From: Elgaria multicarinata webbii
Lineage: Eukaryota; Chordata; Lepidosauria; Squamata; Anguidae
NCBI RefSeq assembly: GCF_023053635.1
Contig: NC_086178.1
Location: forward strand, 40,222,726 to 40,286,725
Reading direction: 5' to 3'
DNA: 64,000 nt
How positions within the stretch are numbered: the first letter of the stretch is position 1; every line of letters starts with the position of its first letter. The position numbers and the translations under genes were made by a program. Shown here one piece after another: positions 12,138 to 23,592 of the stretch. The notes beneath the pieces are model-generated. The model worked only from the letters and a program-made list of their open reading frames with translations, searched no databases and was not told where the DNA came from.

Positions 12138-12524
12138 TAGGGTGGGCACTTATGTATCACCCAAAAAGAAGAAATGCATTGTTGAAAAAAAGGATAAAAG
12201 GGAACAGCAATCTGTGCATTCAAATTTATAAATAAAGGTGCAAAGCTAGAAATAATTGCTATAATTTAAACAGAAATATTATGTATCTCACCATAGTGGG
12301 GAAGACTGGGATGAGATGACCTGTGTGTCTGCTCCTTCTGCTGTCCAGGCACAAACTGTTGACGGGCAACTTCTAGGAACTGCTCTTCCTCCTAATGGTT
12401 CTGTGACTTTAAATCAGACTTGTAGAGGACATCTCTTCTAATGGAGGACACCTTCTAATAGAGGACTGTATCAGCTCTCCTAAACAGAGGATTGCCCTCT
12501 GTAAAGTAGGGTGTCTGGTCACTC
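12138..12524 (+). mobile_element. hAT-like non-autonomous element (TAGGGTGGGCACTTATG family)
   Basis: It starts TAGGGTGGGCACTTATG. Its internal blocks (CTATAATTTAAACAGAAATA, CTGCTGTCCAGGCACAAACT, paired GAGGAC stretches) recur at 35367-35711 in the same orientation, and at 37246-37582 and 63212-63830 inverted. Confidence 0.55.
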
Positions 12525-12617
12525 AAATAATATCCTATGGGGATTTTCTGCCCATTAGAAATGCGGTCCCAGCCATGACCTTAGCTTATTGGAAGCATTT
12601 CCCAAGACAGAAGGATA

Positions 12618-12779
12618 CCCTATTTCTTCGATTCTAGGACACACTTTTCCCCCACATATAAACATCTCTAAAAATGGGGTGCATCTTAGAATCGCGGGTG
12701 TGGCTTAGGGTTTTTTTTCTGTTGGTACTGAAATTAGTGTGCATCTTACAATCGATGGTGTCTTACAATCGAAATACGG
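12618..12779. mobile_element. Tc1/mariner-like MITE with TA target duplication
   Basis: TA at 12616-12617 and 12780-12781 flank ends reading CCCTATTTCTTCGATTCTAG and CTTACAATCGAAATACGG. It contains a partly duplicated inner arm (GCATCTTAGAATCG, then GCATCTTACAATCG). Confidence 0.65.
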
Positions 12780-12949
12780 TATATCCAGACAGTTTTGCGT
12801 ACTCTACCAGAACAGGGTACTACAGTATGCACCATCATAATGCTTCCATAAGATATGAGCTTATAACATACTCATATTAGGCTATCAACAACACCATTAT
12901 TTTCCAGTCCTTATATATTTTATTGTTATAATTATTAATCAATTTGATA

Positions 12950-13190
12950 ATAACAACAACAACAACTAACATACCACTTGCTGTATTTTAAAAAATATCT
13001 CTACATGATTTACAAAGAAAATATATTGAAACAGAATGAAAATTAGGCATTCGAAAGTACGTTGAAAACCAAGTACTCACGGCACCATAATTAACAGACT
13101 GGGCAGCACAATCCATCAGGGAAGGTTTGAGTAAAGAGATGGGTCTTCAACTGATAAGTGCAAGCTTATATATGTCTGCTCAGAGGTATG
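12950..13190 (-). mobile_element. L2-type LINE 3' fragment
   Basis: AACATACCACTTGCTG...GATTTACAAAG, followed by a region ending in GGTCTTCAACTGATAAGTG, mirrors the minus-strand L2 layout seen elsewhere in the window. Confidence 0.4.
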
Positions 13191-13214
13191 CCCCAGTGAG
13201 TTAAATGGGGCTTG

Positions 13215-13222
13215 GAATGAAA
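13215..13222 (+). repeat. 8-bp target-site duplication, left copy
   Basis: GAATGAAA, repeated exactly at 14868-14875 around the element 13223-14867. Confidence 0.85.
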
Positions 13223-14867
13223 TAGGGGTGTGCACAGACCCCCCGCTCCGCTTCACTTGCAGATCCGCCATTTTCCGGATCGGGCCGCTCCGCCCCGCCC
13301 CCGCTCCGCCCACTTCCGCTCCGCTCCGCCCGGAGCTCCGGATCCGGATCCGGAGCTCCGTTTCCCCCCCCCCCCATAGGCTTGCATTGAAAGCTAAAAA
13401 ATTATACAACTTTTTTTCTGTTCAAGTTAGAAACCTCATGTTTGGCACCATGACACCTCATGGGGATATACACACGCATGCCAAGTTTCAAAGCAATCCC
13501 ATCATCCCCTGATTTTTGGCGAATTTTTGAAAATCGGGCACCCCACACACAACATCCCTGCGAGGTGGGCAGGGGAGGAGGGAGGGAAGGCAGGCAGGCA
13601 TGCAGCTGGCATTTCTGGGGGCATAAGGAAGTGAGCCAAGGATAAGCCAGTAATGCATATAAAATGGAATAAATAAACAAATAAACAAAGGAGGGGTGGA
13701 ATTAAAAGCAGCAGTGTTGCTCAATAAACAACAAGAAGAACTTTTTTTAAAAGGCTATATCTGTCTTTTACCAGCAATAGGGGGACGTGCCCGGGGGAGG
13801 GGGAAGTAGCTGCCAGTTCAAGACACTGACAGCCACAGCTCTGAGAAGAAGTAAAACGCTCACTTCGACTCAGAACAGGCATTGCTCCACCACTGAAAAG
13901 TGACCATTCACTTCAACTCATGATAGGCATTGCTCCACCGTTTTACTCTCTTTGGAAGGCTCTAATGGCCTTCCAGTGCAGGAGAGAGTGGGGGCACGTC
14001 CACGATGAGATGCCCTAGGGGAGCTCATCCCCTTGCACCACATCGATTCAGTTGTTCCCCAAGGTTAGGGTGGGGAGCAGTGCTGTGTTTCTATCTCTTA
14101 TTCTTGGCTTAGTATATGATTTCAGGTTGTGTTTGTGCATTTGGTGGGGCTACTGTGTTAAAAAACACGGGGAAAAGCCCGTTCAGATGAAGAAAGAGAA
14201 GTTTCCCAGAATCCCAAGTTACCTGTTTTGCCTATGCCCTCCTCCAACTTTGGGATCATCATGACCGGGAGCTGACTCTGCCCCTCAGCCCTTTGAAAAA
14301 GGTATTTTTCCCGCCGATTTTTTAAAAACGTCTAGCCCGCGACCCGTACGATGCAGAAAGTTGAGAGTGGTCTCAAAATGACCCCCATCCACGACTCTCT
14401 GTGCACAAGAATTTCCAGAACGATAGCTTAAACCCCCCCCCAGTTATCCCCGATTCTTTCCCTCAATGCAATCCTATGGGCGAAAAGCCGAAAACGCAGT
14501 TTGAGCCGCGCGGTTGACCCGATTTTCACAAAAATATAGCCCGCGACCCGTACGATGCAGAAAGTTGAGAGTGGTCTCAAAATGACCCCCATCCACGACT
14601 CTCTGTGCACAAGAATTTCCAGAATGATAGCTTCAAAAACAACGTAGTTATGCGCGATTATTTGCCGCAATGCAATCCTATGGCGAAATGTTTTCAAGAT
14701 GGCGACCGGAGCGCTCCGCCTGAACTCGGAGCTCCGAAAAATGGGCGCTTCTCTTCGCCTTGCTTCTAGGGGGTCCGCGGTCCGCTCCTACTCCGCCTCT
14801 GGGTAAGGCGGAGCAGGCCAATCCGCTACTGCTTCTACGCTCCTAATCGGAGCGGAGCACATCCCTA
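13223..14867. mobile_element. hAT-type non-autonomous element, 1645 bp, GC-rich
   Basis: It is bounded by the perfect 8-bp duplication GAATGAAA (13215-13222 and 14868-14875). The ends read TAGGGGTGTGCACAGACC and GAGCGGAGCACATCCCTA, which are inverted TAGGG-type termini; an 8-bp duplication with such ends is typical of hAT elements (family knowledge). Inside are a CpG-rich inverted block near 13240-13365 (GCTCCGGATCCGGATCCGGA), a poly-C run, and a 204-bp tandem duplication at about 14333-14740. No transposase-like reading frame was recognised. The same termini bound 20927-21534 and 28248-28824. Confidence 0.85.
14333..14740 (+). repeat. 204-bp tandem duplication inside the hAT element
   Basis: The block starting AGCCCGCGACCCGTACGATG and running through CATCCACGACTCTCTGTGCA occurs at 14334 and again at 14538. 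The two are almost identical over about 95 bases and then diverge, though both keep CAATGCAATCCTATGG. Confidence 0.85.
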
Positions 14868-14875
14868 GAATGAAA
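14868..14875 (+). repeat. 8-bp target-site duplication, right copy
   Basis: GAATGAAA; see 13215-13222. Confidence 0.85.
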
Positions 14876-17080
14876 CTAAATGTTCTGCTACCAGGGAATA
14901 CAATGGAGACAAGAAGGTTCTGTTTTAACCCGTACCCACTATGAGGGAGTGGAATTTTGGCACAAAAATGGGAGATGGGAAGCTTAAATCACCCCCTCTT
15001 GCCGCAGCTCTGATCTGAATTGGGTCTGCACATGCTTTCATAGAGTTTAAATAACTCAATCACACATTAGCAGAACATTGAGACTGGCCTTACTCCCTGG
15101 TATGTGGGTATAGGATTAAAGCCTAATAGAGCAAATTGGGGTGTGGAGGGAAGGTGTCTGTAGTAGTGGGACCACTGCTTCCTAAGCTCTTTCAGCTGTC
15201 ACCAGACAGAGCTAAAGTTGGGTGGGTTTTCCTGCCCCTTACATTGACACCAATGAGAGGAGAAATCACTATAGAACTAGCATATTTTTTTCTCCTTTCT
15301 TGGGGTGGGGAGCGAGTCAGGGGACCGAGGGGGCTTTGGATCTTGTGGATCCAAGCCTCTCCTGATCCATGCCCAAAACACACCCAGAATTATCCTTCTT
15401 ATGCCCAATACACACCCAGAATGCTCCTTACCCCAGTAAGTGGTAAATCTATGCAGCCAATATGTTCTCTGATATACCAGAGGAATTATGGATAACTAGA
15501 AGTAATGAAGCTTAGCCAATGGAAATCAGTTTTTAAAGGTTTGATATGCAAACAAGGCTACATGTAATGCCCTCAACTGTGGCCCAGAAAGAACATAACT
15601 TCACCTATTGAATTTCCTTACCTCTGCCAGACAGGTAGGTAATTACACCTCAGGATGCTGTGTTGCAATTCATGGGTTGAATCCAGAGTTAGTTATACCT
15701 AGAACAGACCCACTGAAATCAACAGGAGTGGTGTTAGCCATAACCAAATTAAGTCTCATTTATTTCAATAGGGCTACTCTAAATATGATCACACCTGGAT
15801 CCAACCCCATGTGTTTTAAGATATATTTGCAGTCCAAACTGCCGTTTCCTACAGAAGAGTGAGTTCTTCTTGGAGGCTACCCTTGTCATGCCAGAATATG
15901 ATGGATTGATTCAGTTATAAAATCAAATTTAGAAAATACACCCCTCTTCCAATATGCTACGCTACTTTTCATCATAACCGGGAGAAGATAAAAATATAAT
16001 GACAGTTGTGGTCAAGCCACAAACCAGTCAATCCATAAAAGTAATTACAGCTTGAAACTTCTTTCATTAAGTTCTCATTTTGCACCCAGTAGTAACTCTA
16101 ATGTTCTTGAGCTGATGAGACATTCTGTCACACTCCAGCATGATTAATGTTGCCATAGAGCCACCTGAAATTTGAATAAGTCGTTATTGCTCCCATACAC
16201 ATTTGTATTAATGAAGACAGTTTCTAGTAGTATTTATATTTTCTGGCTACACTCCCCACAACTTGAGACACAGACACAGAAGTGATATAGGGGTGATATA
16301 GATCTATATCTAACATCCAGATCAGGACCCTAGTGGGTGAGGGGGTGGGGGCGTTTAAGATCCAGATCTATTGTGCCTACTCTAGAGTAAAAATGAAAAA
16401 AGGAAGACATAGCTGCTTGTCTCTTTTTGCCCTGAAATAGAACAAAGCTCTTGAAATTGTGAAACGGTTCTTCGGTTCACTAATTGGCCCTGGGTAAGTT
16501 ATGGAGTAATCCTAAATATGGGGCATGTGTGAGGGGGAATCTGCACTAGAGTCACCACCAGTACATCTAGATTCATGCTGGCTCACAGCAGCCAGGAGAT
16601 GGGGAGAGAGATTTCACTGGTTTCTTTGCCAACAGTTAAAACAAAAACCTTTCTCTCCCACTGAAATCAATGGCAGGCTATTAACAAGGCCAGCACCAGG
16701 ACCAGCATAGTTTTGGGACCTGTTTGAGGGAATGTTAGGGAACTAGTGGGCTTAGAATCCTGCAAATCCATGGCCTTCCTCAACATGACCCTTGAATGTC
16801 CCTTTTTGGATCCTGACATCATAGGTGGCTCAGCAATGGCCCCAGAGCATCCCACCACTGCAGCAATGAGGCCTCCACCTATGAACCTCCCTGTCCACCA
16901 TGGAGAGGGAGGTCCAAAGCATCCTATGGACCTCTCTGCCCAAGCCATATGATGGAGAGGCCGCACAGGCTCTCAGTGGCCACACTGGCTCTTAGCTACT
17001 CTTCTATAGTTCTGTCCCTCACAGATCCATGGCTGAGCAAGTGAAAAAAAAATCAAAGTTACCAGCACCAAGCTTTTGCA
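14876..17080. other. intergenic
   Basis: No gene recognised. It contains the palindrome 15671-15812. About 16040-16260 is unique AT-rich sequence with several ATTA/TAAT motifs, a possible conserved non-coding element. Confidence 0.4.
15671..15812. repeat. palindromic MITE (GGTTGAATCCAGA / CTGGATCCAACCC ends)
   Basis: It begins GGGTTGAATCCAGAGTTAG and ends CACACCTGGATCCAACCCC. A complete relative lies at 42921-43043, and fragments occur at 31853, 53033 and 62893. Confidence 0.6.
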
Positions 17081-17600
17081 GTTTCTTTTATTGTATGTAG
17101 GTCCGTGTATTTCACAGCATCTTTATGCTACCCAGTAAAAATTAGTTCTCCAGGCAATTATAAAAAAACCCTGAAAATAAGATAACACTATAAAATATTT
17201 CAAAAATACAAAATGAAAATGAAATAAAATACAAGTTAAAACAATTATATCAAAATAAAATCAAGCAACAGAAATGCCCAAGCTCTAAAAACAACAACAT
17301 TAAAACATGTTTTTTAAACCTGAAACACCTGAATAATTTTTTATAAAGTCTTCACCTGGTACTAAACAAATCCCACAACAATCCCTGACTGGGTACCAGG
17401 TGAAGACTGGTTTGGACTGAAACCCAAGTGGAGTCACCACCCTGCTGATATTGGAGTCACCAGCTTCCACTGCTCTTTGGGAAGCTTATTCCACAACCAG
17501 GTGCCACCATCGAAAAGGCCCTCAATTGGCGGGGGCACCAGGACAAGGGACTCTAAAGATAATCTTAGGCAGGGCAGGTATATATGGAAGAAAGTGGATT
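17080..17600 (-). mobile_element. L2-type LINE 3' fragment
   Basis: On the minus strand it resembles the coding end (conserved 'WNKLP...F...VKTL'-like region around 17340-17560), followed by an AT-rich 3' UTR. Same layout as 29988-30480, with an internal partial inversion (CTTCACCTGGTAC and GTACCAGGTGAAG). Confidence 0.5.
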
Positions 17601-17761
17601 TTATTTGTATGATGCTTTACTTGCTAATCAATTAATCTCTGGGTTTGTCTATATGCCCTGAATACCCCATCATGGCTGAGCAGTGGTGCTGCATGGTTTA
17701 AATGATGCAGCCGCCAACTTGCAGCCCCATTGGGCTTTCCCCCATCCCCAAACTGTGCATT

Positions 17762-17845
17762 TTCGCAGTGTCATTTTGTGAACCGCCCAGAGAGCTCCGG
17801 CTATTGGGCGGTATAGAAATGTAATAAATAAATAAATAAATAAAT
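17762..17845 (+). mobile_element. L2-type LINE tail with (AAAT)n
   Basis: TTTGTGAACCGCCCAGAGAG then GGGCGGTATAGAAATGTAAT and an AAAT run: the terminal hairpin and tail shared with 49327-49424 and, inverted, with 29988. Confidence 0.75.
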
Positions 17846-18446
17846 GACTTTTTCAATTGCTCTGATGAATCCCTGGCACCCAGCAAGCAGCAACATGTCC
17901 TCAAAGTCACAACATGCTTCTGCTCTCCATTCAAAATGGGGCCAAGGAACATCTGCGCTGCTCCCACACAGCTCCTCCCCTACTGAATCTGATTCTCTCC
18001 CCCACCCCCACCCTCCACCACACTGCCAGGGGGAAAGCGATAAGGCACCAGCTGAAAATGGTTTCCTGCCGTGTAACTCTATCACTGCTACTTCGCAGCA
18101 GCGATACTGTGGGGTTTGGGGGGGATGAAAAGGCAAAGCAGCATCGTATAAACACGGCCTCTGTGATATTAAAACATAATGAGTGAAAGCTCCCCACCTC
18201 CACCTCCTGCAAGAGAGATTTCCCAGAATTTCTAGTCAGGTTTCAAATGATGAGTGAGTTTATTCAACTAATAATAGTTTCAAGTCATTAATTATTATAA
18301 GACATTAAAAGTCCTCCATCCTCATGCCTTTCCAAAATATTATGTCGTTAACATTTAAACAACGACTTGAAATGCTGTGAAATATTTTTCTGCTTCCATC
18401 ACGGGCTGCATGCTTAGTAGGTTGCCATCTCCTTTGAAATGGAAAT

Positions 18447-18480
18447 GGGTGGGGTGGGGTGGGGTGGGGTGCAGGGGGGG
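18447..18480 (+). repeat. (GGGGT)n tract
   Basis: Five or so GGGT/GGGGT units followed by a G run; four or more G-tracts in a row. Confidence 0.85.
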
Positions 18481-18740
18481 TGATATGCTTCATTTCTTAG
18501 TTCCTCCTCAAAAGAATGATATGAAAACAGTAGAGCACAAAAAAGATACTCTCCAGAGAGCTCTTAGTCATGCAATAATAATAAAAAAAACCTGCTACAA
18601 AGCAATGCTTAGCCTGATATTCACTTTCTTGCCCTCCTTTTGCAGACCCCTCCAGAAATTTTATTCAGTTCTGTTCTATCCTGGTGTATTGGGATAGGTA
18701 AATAGCAAGCATATGCCAAGGCTGGATGCTTAAAAAGTTA

Positions 18741-18982
18741 TAGTAGTGGCTAAAGAGTTGGACCAGGAGTCAGGAGATCCGGGTTCTAGTCCCCACTCAG
18801 CCATGGAAACCATTGGGTGACTTTGGGCTAGTCACAGACTCTCAGCCCAACCTACCTCACAGGGTTGCTGTTGTGAGGATAAAATGGAGAGGAGGAGGAG
18901 GATTATGTATGCTGCCTTGGGTTCCCAGAGGAAAAAAAGCAGGATATAAATGCAAAAATAAATAAATAAATAAATAAATAAA
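18741..18982 (+). mobile_element. tRNA-derived SINE, nearly full length
   Basis: The head carries a degenerate tRNA promoter (AGTAGTGGCTAAAGAG; B-box-like GGTTCTAGTCCCCACTC). A conserved body follows (CCTACCTCACAGGGTTG...GAGGATAAAATGGAG), then a LINE-like end (GCAGGATATAAATG) and an (AATA)n tail. Related copies: 27214-27436, 55686-55922 (minus), 38006-38115 and 57418-57525 (partial). Confidence 0.75.
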
Positions 18983-18996
18983 ATATCACATATAAG

Positions 18997-19131
18997 CAGC
19001 CTTCCCCAAATGGGTACCCTCTGGACATTTTGGACTACAACTCCTAGCCTTGTTGAACATTGGCCATGCTGCCTGGGACTGATGGGAGTTGCAGGCCAAA
19101 ATATATGGGGGGGGGGGGTACCGGGTTGGAA
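18997..19131. repeat. short palindromic hAT-like MITE
   Basis: Arms TTTTGGACTACAACTCCTAG and TGATGGGAGTTGCAGGCCAA; ends GCCTTCCCCAA and GGGTTGGAAAAAGC. Confidence 0.65.
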
Positions 19132-19199
19132 AAAGCAGAGATATAGTTAAGGCTAAGCAATGACTGGAAACAAAGGAGTTGGTTTATTGCCCATGTAGC

Positions 19200-19345
19200 T
19201 TAATATTGTTTATGTAGACCAGCAGCTGTTCTCCAGCATCTCAGCAGAGGTCTTTTCCTGTTGCCGCTACCTGATCCTTTTCGTTGGAGCTGCCAGGGAT
19301 TAAATCTGGGTCTTTCTCCATACGAACATGCACTCTACCTGTGTG
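19200..19345 (-). mobile_element. diverged tRNA-SINE fragment
   Basis: GCTGCCAGGGATTAAATCTGGG and the following CACTCTACCTGTGTGCTAAG resemble the inverted B box and A box of the SINE at 44527-44720. Confidence 0.4.
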
Positions 19346-19349
19346 CTAA

Positions 19350-20926
19350 GGGGTGCCTCCTCTCTTTCTAACTTAACCTAATACCTAGAGCAATGGTGTT
19401 GAACCTCTCTCAGCCTGAGGGCTGAATTCAATTTCTGAAAAGCACTTGGAGGCCACATCCCACTGGTGGGCAGGGCTAAAGCCAAAAGGGGCAGGGCTAA
19501 TATATACCCAAAATGCCAGCCTGCCTTAGCTTAAAGCTCTTACTTCAAGTAGCTAAGCTTAGAAGATGCATTTCAACCTTTCAGAAGAGGGGAGAACCAA
19601 ACAAACGACAGAAAACCAACAATCAGTGGGCAGAAGAAAGAGGACATGGCTGTGACAATCTGGAGTTCAGGACTCCATGCAGTTCAGGTTGGCTCGCACA
19701 CCTGAGAGACAACCCACTCTAACCTAGATCTAACTTTGGACCTTATACACAAGAAAGTGGACATCATAAAACACCAGTGATTATGCATCAAGATTTGTTG
19801 TAATCCTCTTCTAGCCCGGCTATGGGACAGGTTGGACAATTGACCAGGAGTGATTGTAGACAAAGATTTTACAAAGATTTTTATGGAAAGTTTGGGTGAT
19901 GTGGCCTTCCATTTGTAGCCCACCAGTGCTTTCTCACTGCTTTTTCCAATTTTTTTTAACCAGAAAAAAAAACTTTTAAGACAGAATAGCTACAGAATGC
20001 CTCTTGAGCGTTAGCACTAGGAGTCCTCCATCTGGAAGGACCCCAGGATACATACAGACCTAGAGGATCTGTCAGGAAAGGATCCGCTGATCAAGAACTC
20101 TTCAGTTTCCAGCAGCTGTAATGCAAACCTCAAATGCTATTGCTCATTTATGAAGTACAGGTAAAGAGCCTTCTTGGAGTTATAGGTAGATGCAATTTGT
20201 TTGTGTAGAGATATCTAAGGAAATGGGAACTAAATGGTTCAGTACTTTCATCTAGACTCAACCTGAGACTAACCACAAGCATTCTAAACTTTTGCTGAGT
20301 CTACTGGCACACCCTTTTGCCAGACGAAATGTTCCACCAACAAGTTGGACGAATCTAATTTGGCTGAATCTGTTGAGATATGATTTATGCATGAGTTGGT
20401 GTCATCCCAACACCCCTAAAGGAGTTAAGAGTTATGCATATTTTATGTTTAATCACATCTTCAGTGACACCAAACCACAAGCGAAGGTTTAAATTTCGAA
20501 TGACAGGAAGGTGCATTTAACGTTTAATAAGAATCATTCCTTGCAGACTAATTACATCTTAACATTCGCTGAGAATGTTTTAATAGTTTATACTCAGTTG
20601 CTTGCAACTGGGATCTTCGTGGATACTATTTAGATGCTGGAAATTAGCATTAAACCACACTCTCCATGATTGTAAAGCCAATTTTTCAGACCCAATGATG
20701 TGACATTCTACAAAAATGACACATGAACATAGAAAGCCAGGCGGGAGATCTCTACTGCATGAATAGGGAGAGGAAGCCAAGGACTAGTTCAGATGGAGCG
20801 GCACCTCACATACATCCTCAGCTTGGACAACCTGACTCCCTTCTCCTTTGGCTTGTAGTACAGAAGTTCTGAATCTGCCTTCCAGGAAACCCAGATAGAC
20901 GCCTCAATGAGAAGGGCAGTTATGGT
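19350..20926. other. intergenic, mostly unique
   Basis: No gene recognised. About 20290-20600 is repeat-free with ATGCATATTTTATG and TTAATAAGAATC motifs and looks like a candidate conserved non-coding element. Confidence 0.35.
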
Positions 20927-21534
20927 TAGGGCTGTTCTCCACTCTGATTCGGATAGTGAATCCAGAGTGGACCGACCCGATCTGCCTCTGCCAAAGGCAG
21001 ATCCGGATCGGGTCGCGGGAGCTGCGGATTGAGGCGAAGCAGTTCGCCTCCATCTGGAGCACCAAACACAGGTAAGGGGCCCCCTCACCTGGCGGTGGCA
21101 CCACCGCCGCAATCCATGTGGTGATGGCGGCGGCAGCAGGTATAGGGGCAGGAGCTGCGGCCTGCTCTTCTGGTTTGAGCCCTGGCCCTCAGTTGAAGCC
21201 TGCGCTGGACCACAACGGAGGCAGGTAAGTGGGGGGAGGGGAACTTACCTGCCGCCGCCGTCACAGTCCGTGCAGCGATGGTGGCGGAGCCAGGGAAGGG
21301 GGAAGGGGGCTTATTCAGCCCCTATTTTGCCCCCCCTTCCTCACTTACCTGCCTCCGCCATCTGCTGCGGAGGCAAGTAAGTAGGGAAGGGGGGCAAAAT
21401 ATCGATCCGCCCCTCCGGATCTCGCTACGCAGAGCAGAGTGGGGGAGGGTCGGATCAGCTCAAAGCGGATCCGCCCAATCCGAAAGTTGTGGATCGGGCC
21501 ATAAAGCGGTTTGGGGGGTCCGTGCACAGCCCTA
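20927..21534. mobile_element. hAT-type non-autonomous element, 608 bp, CpG-rich
   Basis: Ends TAGGGCTGTTCTCCAC and GTCCGTGCACAGCCCTA. Flanks GTTATGGT (20919-20926) and GTTTTGGT (21535-21542) match at 7 of 8 bases. The inside is a large imperfect palindrome of CpG-rich arms (GCAGATCCGGATCGGGTCGC, later GATCCGCCCAATCC) around repeated CTTACCTGCC / GGCAGGTAAG modules. No coding potential recognised. Same termini as 13223-14867 and 28248-28824. Confidence 0.8.
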
Positions 21535-22165
21535 GTTTTGGTATCCCGGAAAGACTGACTGTCCAATATTCCCACTGGAGAAGTGCATTGTAATCATATG
21601 GGGGTTTACTTAGAAATACCTCCTGCTGTGTTCAATGGGTTTTACTCCTTTGTAAGTGTATTTTGTAGCCTCATTTCCCCCTCCTGGTAATAGACTTGAG
21701 CCAGGCCCCATAGCTACCCTTTCTTCCCCCCCCCCCATCTCCTCCAAGTGATCCCTAGATATCAGCGGGCAGGGAAGGGAGGTTTAAATCTCCCCAACCC
21801 TGCATGCTGAGGTATTTGTGAGTGTGGGTGTGCCTATGTGCACCCCTTGTTGTCCACCCTCAGCCAATACCAGATGCGGCCTTCAGGGCCAAAAAGACTG
21901 AACCCCAATGGTAAAATGCACCCTTCCCACCCCCGTGCTGTGCCCTGCCTCTATAAGATAATTGGAAACTTCGGACTGTCATTCTACAGCTTATTTTTAT
22001 GTCTATGGGATCCCTGAAGCATTTCTATAGGAACGGAGCCACGCTGGCTGCCTGGTGGCAGTGGGGTGTGTTTGTGGAGGGGAGGGAGGGAGACTAATTC
22101 CATGGTACACTATATTCCCGTGCCTTGTTCCGGGTCAATTCTGTTCGTTCTCTTGTTGCTCTTCC

Positions 22166-22500
22166 CTAGCAAAACCCTTCCTCCCAGTCTAGAAGTCCTT
22201 CTGTGACAGGACCGTCCCATTCACAAAGCAAGAAATGGAGCAGAGGAGCTGTATAAATTATATTCCCCTGGCTCTGCTCTTGCCCCCACCAGCAAGAGGT
22301 TGGATCTGGAGGCTCTTGCCTCAGCCTCCAGATCTCTAGAGCAGCTACCCACCCCCCTCTCCTTCCCTTATCACACACTGCCCACACAAACTCCCTCAAG
22401 AGCCCCGCGAGAGCCCCACCACTGCTGCTTCCAGCCTCATAGCCCTCCATCGAGCTGATGCAGTGGCGAAGGTAAAGGTAAGGGGTCATGGGGTGGGGAA
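22166..22500. other. intergenic GC-rich stretch
   Basis: A CpG-containing, pyrimidine-rich stretch (CCCTTATCACACACTGCC). Reading frames here show no recognisable protein. Confidence 0.3.
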
Positions 22501-22506
22501 ATATGG

Positions 22507-22531
22507 CGTGCGTGTGTGTGTGTGTGTGTGT
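22507..22531 (+). repeat. (GT)n microsatellite
   Basis: GCGTGCG followed by a GT run. Confidence 0.9.
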
Positions 22532-22633
22532 TCATGTTCTCTCTCACCTTAGGCAGCAACTGGCCTTGCGCTGAGCCTGTTCTGTGACACTGCAGAAAAG
22601 CCTGAGGGAGCTGTGTAAACACTATGGATGTCA

Positions 22634-23079
22634 GCCAGATCTACACGAAGCAGGATATAACCTTTGAAAACCGTTTTAAAACTGTATATGGAGTGTGTCC
22701 TGGGCCTAGGGTGACCATATGAAAAGGGAGGACAGGGCTTCTGTACTTTTAACAGTAGTTTAGAAAAGGAAATTTCAGCAGGTGCCATTTGTATGTATGC
22801 AACACTTGGTGAAATTCCCTCTTCATCACAATTAAAGCTGCAGGAGCCCTGCCCTCTTTTGTATCTGGTCACTCTAGTATAGCTCCTGCAGCTTTAACTG
22901 TTGTGATTTCACCAGGAGCTGCATGCATCCAAATGACACCTGCTGAAATTCCCTTTTCAACACAACTGTTAAAGATACTGGAGCCCTGTCCTCCTTTTCA
23001 TATGGACACCCTACCTGGGCCTAAACAGTTGTTACTACTGTTATAAACCATTATAAAGCAGTAGTGTAGATCCTGCCCA
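22634..23079. mobile_element. Harbinger-like palindromic MITE, split by a hAT-like insertion
   Basis: Left part GCCAGATCTACACGAAGCAG to GGAGTGTGTCCTGGGCC; right part TAAACAGTTGTTACTACTG to GTAGTGTAGATCCTGCCC. The intact layout is seen at 63319-63448. It is interrupted by the hairpin 22707-23013. Confidence 0.7.
22707..23013. mobile_element. hAT-like hairpin MITE (TAGGGTGACCATATG family)
   Basis: Ends TAGGGTGACCATATG and CATATGGACACCCTA, flanked by an exact 8-bp duplication CCTGGGCC (22699-22706 and 23014-23021). Almost the whole 307 bp is self-complementary: CAGCAGGTGCCATTTG pairs with CAAATGACACCTGCTG, and inner arms AAAGCTGCAGGAGCCCTGCC and TAGCTCCTGCAGCTTT also pair. Confidence 0.85.
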
Positions 23080-23592
23080 GGACGGCCACATTCACATTTG
23101 TGCTCAAAGAAAATGGGCTCTTCCCGTGTGTAGCTGCCAGATGGAGGTTTGCCCGAGCCCTGCCCATCCAAAGACATTGTGCAGCTGTTCTTCCTTTTGC
23201 TCTATAATGGATGTTCTGTCATAAGCAAAAAGATGGAAGAAGCAGTGAGAAAACACAGGAGAGTTACAAAGGGAAGACAACTGTGCCTGAACCCCTATAA
23301 AATTTCATGGATGAGGCAGAGCAATTGTATAATTTAAAACTCATATGGAAGCATTCAGGCAGGTTTTTGGCCTATAAACAGGCCTGTTGCTGAAGGCAAT
23401 TTTAATTGGTTGGGTGCTGTTTATTTCTTTTATTGTTGTGCTTTTAATTTATTTGTTTTTTATGTTGTGTTTAATTAAGTCTTTATTTTAATCTTTTTCT
23501 TTCTTTTTTTGTAAGCTGCCTCCAGCACCATTTTTTTTTTTTTTTGGTGGTGGTAAAAGACAGGGTGTAAAATAAATATATAAATAGATTAG

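Noticed and set aside
13228-13512. Pro/Arg-rich frames in the GC-rich block
   Set aside because: They are translations of the inverted CpG-rich arms of the hAT element.
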